Source of the DNA: UBA10646 sp046296295
GTDB taxonomy: Bacteria > Bacteroidota > Bacteroidia > Chitinophagales > Chitinophagaceae
Reading direction: 5' to 3'
Assembly: GCA_046296295.1 (NCBI GenBank)
Contig: JBKBLG010000005.1
Location: 93,904 to 157,903, forward strand
DNA: 64,000 bases
Below, one piece after another: positions 8,645 to 17,697 of the stretch. The notes below the pieces were generated by a model. The model searched no databases and was not told the DNA's origin. It saw nothing but the letters and a program-made list of their open reading frames with translations. Position numbers and translations under genes: made by a program. Every line of letters starts with the position of its first letter. Within the stretch, counting starts at the first letter, position 1.

Positions 8645-9817
8645 TTGGAAAAACTAGCCATCATCACCACACACCCTATACAGTACTATGCACCTGTATT
8701 TAAGCATTTAACCAATAATGGTATTGCTTGTAAAGTGTTTTATACTTGGGGTAAAGGTGGTTTACAAGGTAAATACGATCCCAATTTTGGTAAAACCATT
8801 GAATGGGATATTCCTTTATTAGATGGATACGAGTATGAGTTTTGTGAAAACACTGCAACAAAGCCGGGTTCTCATCATTTTAAAGGCATCATCAATCCCA
8901 AACTTATCGCATCTATACAAGCTTATAAAGCCACCCATTTGTTGGTATTTGGTTGGAATTTTCAATCGCATTTAAAAGTATTACGCCATTTTAAAGGTAA
9001 AATTCCAATTTTATTTAGAGGCGATTCTACCTTATTAGATACAACTTCTTTTCCTAAAAAAATATTGCGTAAATTATTACTCACGTGGATATATAAACAT
9101 GTAGATATAGCTTTATATGTAGGAGAAGCCAATAAGCAGTATTATCAATATTGTGGTTTAACAGAACAGCAATTGGTATTTGCTCCACATGCTATAGATA
9201 ATCAACGTTTTGCTACAACGAATGCTCAACAAGCAGCATTTATACAAGCAACACATGCACAATTTAATATTGCTTCAACAGATCGGGTAATTGTTTTTTG
9301 TGGTAAGTTTCAGCCTAAAAAAAATCCATTGTTGTTGGTACAAGCGTTTCAGCAAGTGGCAAAGCAAAACCATCATTTAATTTTAGTGGGTAATGGTGTG
9401 TTAGAAGAACAGTTAAAATTAGCAGCAAAGGAAAATAGCAACATTCATTTTTTACCTTTTCAAAATCAATCGTTCATGCCTGCTGTATATCGTTTAGGAC
9501 AAATATTTTGTTTGCCTTCTCAAGGTCCTGGGGAAACTTGGGGCTTAGCAGTAAATGAAGCAATGGCTTGTGCAAGAGTAGTATTGGTAAGTAACAAATG
9601 TGGTTGTGCTGATAATTTAGTTCATAATGGGGAAAATGGCTTTGTATTTGAGAGCGGTAATTCTCAGAATTTACGCCAACGATTGAATCAACTACTCAAT
9701 TGCGATGATTCTACTTTAATTAAAATGGGCAATGATTCATATCGAATGATTCAAGATTGGAGTTTCGATGCAATTGTAGAAAGCGTAAAGGAAAGGATGG
9801 GAAGATGGAAGGTTTAG
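8645..9817 (+). CDS. Glycosyltransferase family 4 protein
   Basis: A 390-residue GT-B transferase. The N-terminus KLAIITTHPIQYYAPVFKHL is shared with the upstream remnant. The C-terminal domain has FCGKFQPKKNPLLLVQAF, LVGNGVLEEQL and the nucleotide-sugar site LPSQGPGETWGLAVNEAMACARVVLVS, which carries the E-x7-E pair. Start codon is TTG at 8645; no ATG suits. Composition (more GC in the third codon position) differs from the flanking FkbM gene. It retains the nucleoside-diphosphate-sugar donor site but the sugar is unknown. Confidence 0.85.
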   Translation: MEKLAIITTHPIQYYAPVFKHLTNNGIACKVFYTWGKGGLQGKYDPNFGKTIEWDIPLLDGYEYEFCENTATKPGSHHFKGIINPKLIASIQAYKATHLLVFGWNFQSHLKVLRHFKGKIPILFRGDSTLLDTTSFPKKILRKLLLTWIYKHVDIALYVGEANKQYYQYCGLTEQQLVFAPHAIDNQRFATTNAQQAAFIQATHAQFNIASTDRVIVFCGKFQPKKNPLLLVQAFQQVAKQNHHLILVGNGVLEEQLKLAAKENSNIHFLPFQNQSFMPAVYRLGQIFCLPSQGPGETWGLAVNEAMACARVVLVSNKCGCADNLVHNGENGFVFESGNSQNLRQRLNQLLNCDDSTLIKMGNDSYRMIQDWSFDAIVESVKERMGRWKV

Positions 9818-10344
9818 TGTTTATGTATCTTTAGGATATCTTAAGTTGTAATTGAGTAGTGAATTATAAAGACTGACTAAGCCTTGGGAATTACACTTAG
9901 TCTAATTAATTTATTTATATTAGCATATAAACTTATTTTTTAAAGGTAAACACTACAATTTCTAAATAATAAGTTGTTTAAAAATAAGTTGTCACCATCA
10001 GTTCAATTTGTAGTTAAATTAAGGTTCGTTGCTATTGAAGATACTCAAAAAGAAATTTTTTCATTGATAATGAACACATTTTGAATGGATACAAAATGAT
10101 TAGAAGTTATTTTCTAAAAAAGTAGTCAAGGTTTCATTATTGCCCTATCTGATGCTTTAGTGTCAAACTATACACCAACTGTAGCATATTGGGTTCTTAT
10201 ATTTATTTTGATAGTATAATCCCTAAACAATAGATTTAAACTGATTGATATAGTGGGTTCATTGAATATTTTACTTGGAATTTAATTTATTTTAAATTGT
10301 TATTATCCAATGCACTTAATTTACTAGTGCATCAACACCTAAGT
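9818..10344 (+). other. Non-coding stretch with decayed coding sequence
   Basis: About 530 AT-rich bases with no usable ORF. The stretch from about 10129 to 10218 reads in one frame as IIALSDALVSNYTPTVAYWVLI, which looks like a transmembrane segment of a polysaccharide-cluster membrane protein, with stops just upstream in the same frame. A second short frame (about 9983-10083) reads VVKLRFVAIEDTQKEIF. I read this as a decayed gene, perhaps a polymerase or ligase, but cannot name it. No motif copies, hairpins or RNA genes were seen. Confidence 0.35.
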
Positions 10345-11457
10345 ATGAAAGAAAAAAGAAGAATTTTAGCAATTGTAAGTGCAAGCTATTTCTTTGGTGC
10401 AGAGAAGATAAGTCTTGATGTTTTTAAAGGCTTAAAAAATAATGGTTTTAGCATACATTGTATAGTAAGTGGTTGGAATGATGGTGACTTTATTGAAAGA
10501 TTAAAAAAAAATGGAATTAGCTACACAGAAGTAAAATTGGGCTGGTACTATATAAGTAAGCTCTCTTGGACCTTAGACTCTTTAATCCACTACCCTGGGG
10601 CAATTTTAGATTTTATTAAGACTAAACAAAGTTTTATACCACACTTATATTACACAATTTCTTATAGACAATTGGTGTTGCTATTTCCTCTAATACCATC
10701 ATCATCCGTTATCTACAATGTACAAGATTCAAACGCAGAATCTAGATTGAGTAAGTTCTTTTTGAAGTTAGTTGACATTAAAGTTAAAAAATACATAGCA
10801 TGTTCTAATTATATAAAAAATGATTTAATTAAATGTGGTATAGACGCTAATAAAATTCATGTAATCCACAATGGTGTTGAAATCTTAGAGAAAAAAAGTG
10901 TATTTAGTAATGAAATACTAACTTTAGGAATTGTAGGTCAGGTTATACCTCGAAAAGGTCACAAGGTGTTAATTGAAGCATTGCGTTGCTTACATGAGCG
11001 AGGTGTAAATCTAAATCTCAAAATTGTAGGTACGGGCGATGTAAATTTTACTAAAGAAATTGAGTACCTAGTGCATCAGTATGGTCTTGAGAATTCAGTA
11101 TCTTGGAGTGGTTTTGTAAAAAATTATTCTGAAATATACGCAGGAATAGATATTTTGATTGCACCTACTCAAAACGAGGAACCATTCGGATTAATTGCGG
11201 CAGAAGCTAATATGTTTGGTATTCCGGTAATTGTATCAAATAAAGGTGGCTTGACAGAAATAATAGAAGATGGGTATAATGGATATAGATTTAATGCGGA
11301 TGATGCTGAAGACCTAGCTTGTAAAATTCTTCTACTGCATGAGGACAGGCAAAAAATGAAATTGATGGGATTGAATGGAAGAGAAAAGGTAATATCTAAT
11401 TTTTCTTTTGAAAGGATGAATAAAAGTGTTTTGGAATTAATCAATGAGCAATTTTAA
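10345..11457 (+). CDS. Glycosyltransferase family 4 protein
   Basis: From ATG 10345 the protein has 370 residues. The frame is open further up to a TTG at 10297, but RRILAIVSASYFFGAEKIS is the usual GT4 N-terminus and follows the ATG closely. C-terminal motifs are LGIVGQVIPRKGHKVLIEAL, LKIVGTGD and the donor site PTQNEEPFGLIAAEANMFGIPVIVSNKGGL, holding the E-x7-E pair. A retaining, NDP-sugar-dependent enzyme acting on the lipid-linked glycan is expected. It follows a decayed stretch and is 23 bases before the next gene. Confidence 0.85.
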   Translation: MKEKRRILAIVSASYFFGAEKISLDVFKGLKNNGFSIHCIVSGWNDGDFIERLKKNGISYTEVKLGWYYISKLSWTLDSLIHYPGAILDFIKTKQSFIPHLYYTISYRQLVLLFPLIPSSSVIYNVQDSNAESRLSKFFLKLVDIKVKKYIACSNYIKNDLIKCGIDANKIHVIHNGVEILEKKSVFSNEILTLGIVGQVIPRKGHKVLIEALRCLHERGVNLNLKIVGTGDVNFTKEIEYLVHQYGLENSVSWSGFVKNYSEIYAGIDILIAPTQNEEPFGLIAAEANMFGIPVIVSNKGGLTEIIEDGYNGYRFNADDAEDLACKILLLHEDRQKMKLMGLNGREKVISNFSFERMNKSVLELINEQF

Positions 11458-11480
11458 TTTAATAGTTAATAGATTATAAC

Positions 11481-12572
11481 TTGAAGAATCGGATAATTTT
11501 CTTATGTAACGCTGAGGAAGAAACAAGAGAAAGAGCTGGTTATGCAAGTGCATTTAGAAGTTTGGGATATGAAATTGTTTTTGTAGGAGATGAACATTCA
11601 TTTGATCGAAACATAAATGCTTATGAGGATGAAATTTTTTGTATAATCCATCCAGATCCTCTTCTATCTTTTCATACCATAAATCTATGGAACTATGATA
11701 TTCCAAATATTATATTTCAATTTGACACTTATACTTTAGTAGATCAAAGAATTGAAGCATCAAAGCCTTATGATATTCAGGTGGTTTGTCATGCTGGTTA
11801 TGCAAATTTGTATAATGAAAGAGGGTGCAAAAACGTAATTACATTGCCGCATTGTATTGATAATACGATGTTTCAAAAAAATGATCTGAAGATTACAAAT
11901 CAAAGAAAATTAGATATTGGCTGGGTTGGCCGTTACGACGCTCATTTTTACAAATTTCGAAGAGAAGTACTTCGTGTTTTACAATCGAGTAATTGGAATA
12001 TGAATAACCCTAAAATCAATTATTCATGGCGAGAAATGTTTGAAATTTTTTTAAACAGTAAGGCTGTGGTAAATGCAAGTAGAGATGATTTTGATTGTGA
12101 TGCCAATTTGCGTTGTTTCGAGGCAATGGGCTGCGGAGCGTTGCTTTTTACAAAATTACCCTCTGAGCTTTCTGAATTTGGATATAAAGATGGTATTCAT
12201 TTTGTAGGCTATGAAACCATAGATGATCTCATTAATAAATTAGACTATTATTTAAATAATCAAGTTGAACGGGAGTTGATTGCAGATAGAGGAAAAAAAA
12301 TTACACTGGAGAAGCATACTTACTTGAATAGGTGCCAAGCTATAATAAATTACATTAACAGTCACGGTAATTCTATAATAAGTGCAAACAACTTTAGGAA
12401 CTTAACGTTTAAAAATAAATGGTACCACATATATTTTTCACATTATAAAGATGCGAACCTAAAATGGATTTTAACTTCATTTTTTAATAACTCTTTTAAA
12501 AATCAAATTCTTTTATTACCAAGAACACTTTGTATTACACTTAGGATAATAAAAAGACGTTTGTTTAATTAA
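11481..12572 (+). CDS. CgeB-type glycosyltransferase
   Basis: A 363-residue protein with TTG start. The C-terminal part, LRCFEAMGCGALLFTKLPSELSEFGYKDG followed by a helix with LDYYLNNQVERELIADRG, matches the glycosyl transferase domain of the spore-maturation CgeB family. The N-terminal Rossmann half has IIFLCNAEEETRERAGY. It probably adds a sugar to the polysaccharide repeat. The last 60 residues are basic and aromatic, and could touch the membrane. It is 7 bases upstream of the polymerase gene. Confidence 0.75.
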   Translation: MKNRIIFLCNAEEETRERAGYASAFRSLGYEIVFVGDEHSFDRNINAYEDEIFCIIHPDPLLSFHTINLWNYDIPNIIFQFDTYTLVDQRIEASKPYDIQVVCHAGYANLYNERGCKNVITLPHCIDNTMFQKNDLKITNQRKLDIGWVGRYDAHFYKFRREVLRVLQSSNWNMNNPKINYSWREMFEIFLNSKAVVNASRDDFDCDANLRCFEAMGCGALLFTKLPSELSEFGYKDGIHFVGYETIDDLINKLDYYLNNQVERELIADRGKKITLEKHTYLNRCQAIINYINSHGNSIISANNFRNLTFKNKWYHIYFSHYKDANLKWILTSFFNNSFKNQILLLPRTLCITLRIIKRRLFN

Positions 12573-12579
12573 TCTAAAG

Positions 12580-13950
12580 ATGTTATACTTTATTATAACT
12601 GCTCTTTTTTTTATTCTTTTTTCAGCGCAACCCTTATTGGTGCTTTATAGTTTTGCTCTACTATTCACATTACATAGATTATTCTGGCGTGATAAAGAAC
12701 CCAAAACCATCTTTTTTGGTCTTTTATTGTTTTGGTTGTCTCTTACTGTAAAAGTCTTTTACTCTGACCTTAGTGGGTTAAATTATGAGTCATTGTCTGA
12801 GAGCCCCAACATAGTGCAAACTGCGTATGTCTCATTATTAGGACTTACACTTTTTGCTAGTGGTATATTCTTAGGTATAAGATTTAAAAATAAATCATCT
12901 GGATCGGTCAAGTATTTAATTAGTCAACCGCAAATATTTGATATTAGAAAAGTTGTGTTAGTATATCTGGCAACTATTTTATTCAAGATTTTTTTGGGCT
13001 CTATACTTTTTGCTATACCAAGCTTAAGCCAAATGATAAATGCGGTATTATTGCTAAGAGAGGGTTTTGTTTTCTTACTAATTTATGTTTATTATCACCA
13101 GAGGAAGTCGCTTTTATTTCCACTTCTTTTTATTTCTATTGAAATAATGCTTGGCTTTGTCAGTTATTTCTCAAGTTTTAAGGATACCATTATATTAGTC
13201 CTCATATCAATTACTTACTTTAATATTTCACTAGATGGTAAAAAAATATTTATTCTTTCAATTTTATCTGGATTATGTTTATATCTTCTTTTAATATGGC
13301 AAGCGGTAAAGAGTGACTACCGAAATTTTTTAAGTGGTGGAGAAAGAGCCCAGGTGGTTACTGTAGACAGAGCCACTGCCTTCTCTCAGTTTATCGAATT
13401 AGCAAGCAAAGCCAATATTAATAATGCGGACTTATGGTACGCGTCAATAGACAGGCTTTCGTATATAGAATTCTTTTCTCAAGCGACTGATAATGTTCCA
13501 AAGGTTATACCTCATGAAAATGGGAAATTGTGGTTAAACAATGTTGAGCACGTATTAGTTCCTAGATTTCTGAATCCTAATAAGCCTCCAATTGATGATA
13601 GTAAAATGGTTAACAAGTATGCAACACGCAAGGTTGCAGCAGCCGAAGACGGAGCAAGTTTTAGTTTAGGTTTTTTGGCTGAAAGCTATATAGACTTTGG
13701 TTACTTTTTTATGTACCTACCAATTTTTTTTGTGGGATTATTGTTTGGCTTAATATACTCTTTCATTTATAATCGTTCATACAATTATGTTTGGGGCCAC
13801 GCTTTTACAACACCTTTATGGGTCTATTTCAACTGCAGTGGCACGCCTGGCACTAAAATATTAGGATGGTTGGTTTGGTATAGTGTTATTTTTATATTGA
13901 TTAATAGGTACTTAGTACCTAAAATAGATCTGTATCTACGAAAACAGTGA
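12580..13950 (+). CDS. Wzy-like oligosaccharide repeat-unit polymerase
   Basis: This 456-residue protein is mostly membrane helices: about ten segments, starting LYFIITALFFILFSAQPLLVL. A large loop between about residues 250 and 370 contains YRNFLSGGERAQ, DRLSYIEFF and AEDGASFSLGFLAESYIDFG. The helices plus one long periplasmic loop, and its place among glycosyltransferases, fit a Wzy-type polymerase that joins lipid-linked repeat units in the periplasm. No Wzx flippase is seen in the window, so it must lie upstream. An EpsG-like or O-antigen ligase role cannot be excluded. Confidence 0.75.
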   Translation: MLYFIITALFFILFSAQPLLVLYSFALLFTLHRLFWRDKEPKTIFFGLLLFWLSLTVKVFYSDLSGLNYESLSESPNIVQTAYVSLLGLTLFASGIFLGIRFKNKSSGSVKYLISQPQIFDIRKVVLVYLATILFKIFLGSILFAIPSLSQMINAVLLLREGFVFLLIYVYYHQRKSLLFPLLFISIEIMLGFVSYFSSFKDTIILVLISITYFNISLDGKKIFILSILSGLCLYLLLIWQAVKSDYRNFLSGGERAQVVTVDRATAFSQFIELASKANINNADLWYASIDRLSYIEFFSQATDNVPKVIPHENGKLWLNNVEHVLVPRFLNPNKPPIDDSKMVNKYATRKVAAAEDGASFSLGFLAESYIDFGYFFMYLPIFFVGLLFGLIYSFIYNRSYNYVWGHAFTTPLWVYFNCSGTPGTKILGWLVWYSVIFILINRYLVPKIDLYLRKQ

Positions 13951-13980
13951 TGAGTTGAACCTATTATTTGTGGGACATAA

Positions 13981-15114
13981 ATGAAAGCTCTTTTTATTTA
14001 TAATTATTTTTATCCTGCTTTTAAAGCAGGGGGGCCAGTACAGTCTTTACACAATCTTGTTAAGTTACTTGCAAGTAAGTTAGAAGTAAATATATATACA
14101 AGTTGTTTTGACTTGAACGATAAGTTGCCGCTTGGAAATGTGGTTTCAGATCAATGGGTGCCGTTAGTTTTTAGTAAAAATGAAGATAAAATACAAGTAT
14201 TCTATAGCAAGAAAACTAGCTTCAAAAGTGTAATTAGCGACAGGTGCTTTGAATGCGTATATCTAAATGGTATCTTCGGGTATGAATTTTTCTTAGAGCC
14301 ATTCGTATGGGCAAAGCGAAATAATAAAAGAATAGTTATTGCTCCTAGGGGAATGTTACAAAGGGGCGCCCTTGCAAGTAAGTTTTTAAAGAAGCTTATA
14401 TACCTAAAGCTATTGAAATACAGTGGTTTGTTAAATGGCGTAATTTGGCATGCAACTGACAATACAGAAGCAGCTGATATAGAAGCTTATGTTGGGAAAG
14501 GAGCTACTATTGAGATTGTTCCTAATATTCCGAAACCCCCAGTCTATACAGTACAGAATAATACTAAAGATTTTTTTAAATTAAGATTGGTGTATATATC
14601 TTTAGTGTCTGAAAAAAAAAATCTCTTGACCTCTATTGAAGCTGTGATCAGGACGAAAAGTAATGTTTCACTTGATATATATGGCCCAATTAAAGACGCC
14701 GACTATTGGAATAAATGTCTCCGTCTTATAAAAGAAAATCCAAGAAGAATAGCATATAAAGGTGATGTACTTCCAGAAAAAGTACAAAATGTTTTTAGCT
14801 TGTATGATGCCTCACTTTTTCTAACAAAGGGCGAAAATTTTGGTCATGCACTGTATGAATGTTTAAGTGTTGGTCGCCCCCTAATTACAAGTTATTATAC
14901 ACCATGGAATGACTTAAAAAATCATAAAGCGGGCTGGAATATTAATATCCATGATAGTATAGATGCCATATCACAAATTCTAGATAGTATAGCTGCTTTA
15001 GATGCAGAAGAATTTAGTGATTACTGCAATGGTGCTCATATGCTAGCAGTAAAACATTATGAAGAATTAGATCCTATGGAAAAGTATCTAAAGTTATTTG
15101 GTAACCATAGTTAA
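13981..15114 (+). CDS. Glycosyltransferase family 4 protein
   Basis: A 377-residue GT-B transferase beginning KALFIYNYFYPAFKAGGPVQSLHNL, with the glycine-rich acceptor loop typical of WcaI/GT4 enzymes. APRGMLQRGAL is the conserved Arg/Gly turn in the interdomain region, LDIYGPIKDADYW the start of the C-terminal domain, and LFLTKGENFGHALYECLSVGRPLITS the donor site with an E-x7-E like spacing. It is 30 bases after the polymerase gene and 40 before the WcaF-like acetyltransferase. Confidence 0.83.
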   Translation: MKALFIYNYFYPAFKAGGPVQSLHNLVKLLASKLEVNIYTSCFDLNDKLPLGNVVSDQWVPLVFSKNEDKIQVFYSKKTSFKSVISDRCFECVYLNGIFGYEFFLEPFVWAKRNNKRIVIAPRGMLQRGALASKFLKKLIYLKLLKYSGLLNGVIWHATDNTEAADIEAYVGKGATIEIVPNIPKPPVYTVQNNTKDFFKLRLVYISLVSEKKNLLTSIEAVIRTKSNVSLDIYGPIKDADYWNKCLRLIKENPRRIAYKGDVLPEKVQNVFSLYDASLFLTKGENFGHALYECLSVGRPLITSYYTPWNDLKNHKAGWNINIHDSIDAISQILDSIAALDAEEFSDYCNGAHMLAVKHYEELDPMEKYLKLFGNHS

Positions 15115-15154
15115 TGACGATTTTTTTTAATTACAAGGAAACATCTTTAACTTA

Positions 15155-15697
15155 ATGCAAGCGTTGGCTACATTCAATAATAACTGGTACAAACCAGGAA
15201 GCCGCATCAAAATTTTAATTTGGATGTTAGTTCAAGCCATTTTCTTCAATCATTCCCTTGCTGTGGGCTATGATTTAAAAATAAGGCTATTAAAATTATT
15301 TGGAGCTACTATTGGTAAGGGTGTTATTATCAAACCTAATGTGCAAATTAAGTATCCTTGGTTGTTAACAGTTGGCGATTATTCATGGATTGGCGAGTAT
15401 GTATGGATAGATAATTTGGCAAAAGTCACCATAGAAGATAATGTTTGTATCTCTCAAGGTGCTTATTTATTAACGGGTAACCACAATTATAAAAAAACTA
15501 CGTTCGACCTAATCGTGAAGCCAATCATCATTAGGCAAGGAGCTTGGATAGGAGCAAAGTCAATAGTATGCCCAGGTGTAACAGTTCATAGTAATGCCAT
15601 TTTAACAGTAGGTTCGGTTGCGACGAGTAACTTAGAGCAAGATGGCATTTATCAAGGGAATCCTGCCGAATTAATAAGAAAGAGAAAATTGGAGTAA
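15155..15697 (+). CDS. WcaF-like colanic-acid-type acetyltransferase
   Basis: A 180-residue hexapeptide-repeat acetyltransferase. The N-terminal WYKPGSRIKILIWMLVQAIFF is the usual opening of WcaF-type putative colanic acid acetyltransferases. Hexapeptide coils run from IGKGVIIKPNVQI to VTVHSNAILTVGSVA, and the catalytic His lies in LLTGNHNYKK. It ends QGNPAELIRKRK. This is the last clearly AT-rich gene; from about 15.85 kb onward codon use becomes GC-richer, marking a composition boundary. Confidence 0.88.
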   Translation: MQALATFNNNWYKPGSRIKILIWMLVQAIFFNHSLAVGYDLKIRLLKLFGATIGKGVIIKPNVQIKYPWLLTVGDYSWIGEYVWIDNLAKVTIEDNVCISQGAYLLTGNHNYKKTTFDLIVKPIIIRQGAWIGAKSIVCPGVTVHSNAILTVGSVATSNLEQDGIYQGNPAELIRKRKLE

Positions 15698-15853
15698 ATA
15701 CGCTTCTTCTTGGTTATCATCACTTCGAAAACATCATCATTGAACGATAAAAACATCAATACTAACTTTTTATAAGTTTAAAATCCGATTTAATTAAACA
15801 ACTTTGTATTAATGCTATCTTAAGGTTTATTTTCATTTCCTGTTTATCTGCTT

Positions 15854-16780
15854 ATGCGTATTTCAATTATCACCATCACCTATAATAGTGCTAAAACACT
15901 CCGCGATACTTTAGAGAGTGTTGCCTATCAAGATTATGGTGATATTGAACATATCATAGTCGATGGTGGCTCCTCCGACGACACGCTTGCTATCGTTCAA
16001 CAGTACCCACATATTGAAAAGTGCTTAGTAGGCAGAGATAAAGGTATCTACGATGCATTGAACAAGGGTATTAACGTTGCTACTGGCGATTATATTGGCA
16101 TCTTGCACAGCGACGATTTTTATGCCGACGATGCCGTTATCAGTCGTGTAGTGCGTCATTTACAACGTACACAAACCGATGCCCTCTATGCCGATTTAGA
16201 TTATGTATACCATTACGATGTGAATGTAATTGTACGTGCATGGCGTAGTGGCAATTTCGATAGGCATAAATTTTACTTCGGCTGGATGCCGCCACACCCA
16301 ACCTTCTTTCTAAAGAAAGCAGTATACGAACAACTAGGTGGCTACACGTTAGAATTAAAGTCGGCAGCCGACTATGAGCTTATGCTAAGAGTGCTTTTCA
16401 AATACGATATCTCCGTGTCGTATCTGCCCTCTGTTATCGTTAAAATGCGAACAGGCGGCATGAGCAATCGTAGCTTTCAAAACCGTATCAAAGCCAATTT
16501 AGAAGATCGTAAAGCTTGGACAATGAACGGTTTAGAACCTTATTTCTTTACCAGTTGGCTGAAACCATTTTCTAAGCTTCGTCAGTTCGTATTGCGTTAT
16601 TTTTTCTATCGGTTACTTACTTGGCGCTCACGATACAACCAAAAGCGAGGTAAGTTGCTAATACCTGAGCATCAATTGCAAGCATTTCCTTCGAAAGTTG
16701 TTTTTATTGGAGATGAAGCAGCGGCTAACCAATCGCAAAACACCAAAAACAATAACCTTGTTTCAATTTCTGAAGCGTAG
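15854..16780 (+). CDS. Glycosyltransferase family 2 protein
   Basis: A 308-residue GT-A transferase. It opens RISIITITYNSAKTLRDTLESV, followed by HIIVDGGSSDDTL and GRDKGIYDALNKGINVATGDYIGILHSDDF, where the DD of the final motif is the metal/nucleotide DXD site. GWMPPHPTFFLKK and GGYTLELKSAADYELMLRVLF fit the acceptor half. Relatives include WcaE-like and PgaC-like enzymes. Base composition matches the chromosome rather than the AT-rich genes upstream. Its end overlaps the phosphatase gene by 23 bases if the TTG start there is right. Confidence 0.87.
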   Translation: MRISIITITYNSAKTLRDTLESVAYQDYGDIEHIIVDGGSSDDTLAIVQQYPHIEKCLVGRDKGIYDALNKGINVATGDYIGILHSDDFYADDAVISRVVRHLQRTQTDALYADLDYVYHYDVNVIVRAWRSGNFDRHKFYFGWMPPHPTFFLKKAVYEQLGGYTLELKSAADYELMLRVLFKYDISVSYLPSVIVKMRTGGMSNRSFQNRIKANLEDRKAWTMNGLEPYFFTSWLKPFSKLRQFVLRYFFYRLLTWRSRYNQKRGKLLIPEHQLQAFPSKVVFIGDEAAANQSQNTKNNNLVSISEA

Positions 16781-17507
16781 TAAGGTAAGTTACGCAGCAA
16801 TAGCCTCTTTACTTAAAATCGATATGCACAATCATCTATTACCAGGCATTGATGATGGTGCAGAAAATATTGCTACTAGTCAATCATTGGCACAAAGCCT
16901 TCAAGCAATAGGATACACACATACCATTTGCACACCCCATATCATGAATGGTATGTATAACAATAATCGCACTACTATTTCAGAAGCCAAAAAGCAATTA
17001 GATAATGCCGAAACTTACCCAATTACAATTATAAATACGGCCGCCGAGTATATGCTCGATGAGGCTTTTTTACAGCAGCTCGAAGCATCAGACCCATTAT
17101 TAACCTTGTATCAAAATAATATTTTAGTAGAGTTTAGCTATGTAGCAGCACCCATCATGTATCAAGATATTTTCTTTCAAATACAATTAAAAGGCTACCG
17201 TCCGGTATTGGCGCATCCCGAGCGTTACAGTTACTTTGCGAACAATTTGCAAAACTTCGAGGGACTAAAAGCCATGGGCTGTATGCTACAAGTCAATGCA
17301 CTTTCCTTAGGCGGTTACTATGGCAAAACAGCACAAAACATTGCCATACACTTGCTTAGCGAACGTTTAGTAAGTTATATTGGTACCGATACACATGCCC
17401 AACGCCACGTTCAAGCCTTGCAACAAATGAAAGTAGATAGCAAAATATTTGAGCTCATTCAACAGCAACCCCTGCTGCATCAACAGATGTTAGCCGTATT
17501 CCAATAA
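16758..17507 (+). CDS. CpsB/YwqE-type tyrosine-protein phosphatase (PHP domain)
   Basis: The 249-residue protein belongs to the PHP-fold phosphatases that dephosphorylate BY-kinases (Wzc/CapB) controlling polysaccharide chain length. Metal ligands are visible in DMHNHLLPGIDDGAE (HxH), CTPHIM, AHPERY and GTDTHAQ. The frame is open up to 16698, but the family usually starts with a short FxFF-like stretch before the first HxH, so I chose the TTG at 16758 (LFQFLKRSK). It closes the polysaccharide cluster and is followed by an intrinsic terminator. Its kinase partner is not in the window. Confidence 0.85.
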   Translation: MFQFLKRSKVSYAAIASLLKIDMHNHLLPGIDDGAENIATSQSLAQSLQAIGYTHTICTPHIMNGMYNNNRTTISEAKKQLDNAETYPITIINTAAEYMLDEAFLQQLEASDPLLTLYQNNILVEFSYVAAPIMYQDIFFQIQLKGYRPVLAHPERYSYFANNLQNFEGLKAMGCMLQVNALSLGGYYGKTAQNIAIHLLSERLVSYIGTDTHAQRHVQALQQMKVDSKIFELIQQQPLLHQQMLAVFQ

Positions 17508-17530
17508 TACATTTACGCAAGTAGTATGTC

Positions 17531-17556
17531 AAAAGGTCGCTTCGGCGGCCTTTTTT
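17531..17556 (+). terminator. Intrinsic terminator of the polysaccharide cluster
   Basis: A stem GGTCGC / GCGGCC (one G-T pair, plus flanking A-T pairs) is closed by a TTCG tetraloop and followed by six Ts. It lies 24 bases after the phosphatase stop. A degenerate copy of the iterated word, CATTTACGCAAGTA, precedes it at 17510-17523. Confidence 0.85.
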
Positions 17557-17633
17557 ATTGCTAGTATCACTTGCTTTACCGAAATACAAAGTAGTGTACT
17601 ACATGTTTTGTTGTACTGTCTTATTTTTAAACC

Positions 17634-17665
17634 CATTTACGTAAGTAATAACCTTACGGTAAATG
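17634..17665 (+). repeat. Paired copies of the iterated word upstream of the M16 peptidase
   Basis: CATTTACGTAAGTAATA (17634-17650) is followed at once by CCTTACGGTAAATG (17652-17665). The first is the TTACGTAA form, the second the TTAC-G-GTAA form of the same palindromic core. The first 17-mer recurs exactly at 58904-58920. The pair lies 32 bases before the peptidase start, so a regulatory role is possible, but most other copies are not in promoters. Confidence 0.75.
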
Positions 17666-17697
17666 ATTATGCACTTATACGTTTAAAACCCCGCTAT

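Noticed and set aside
17634..17665. Word as a promoter element
   Set aside because: It lies before the M16 gene, but most copies are inside genes or after stops, so a general promoter role does not fit.
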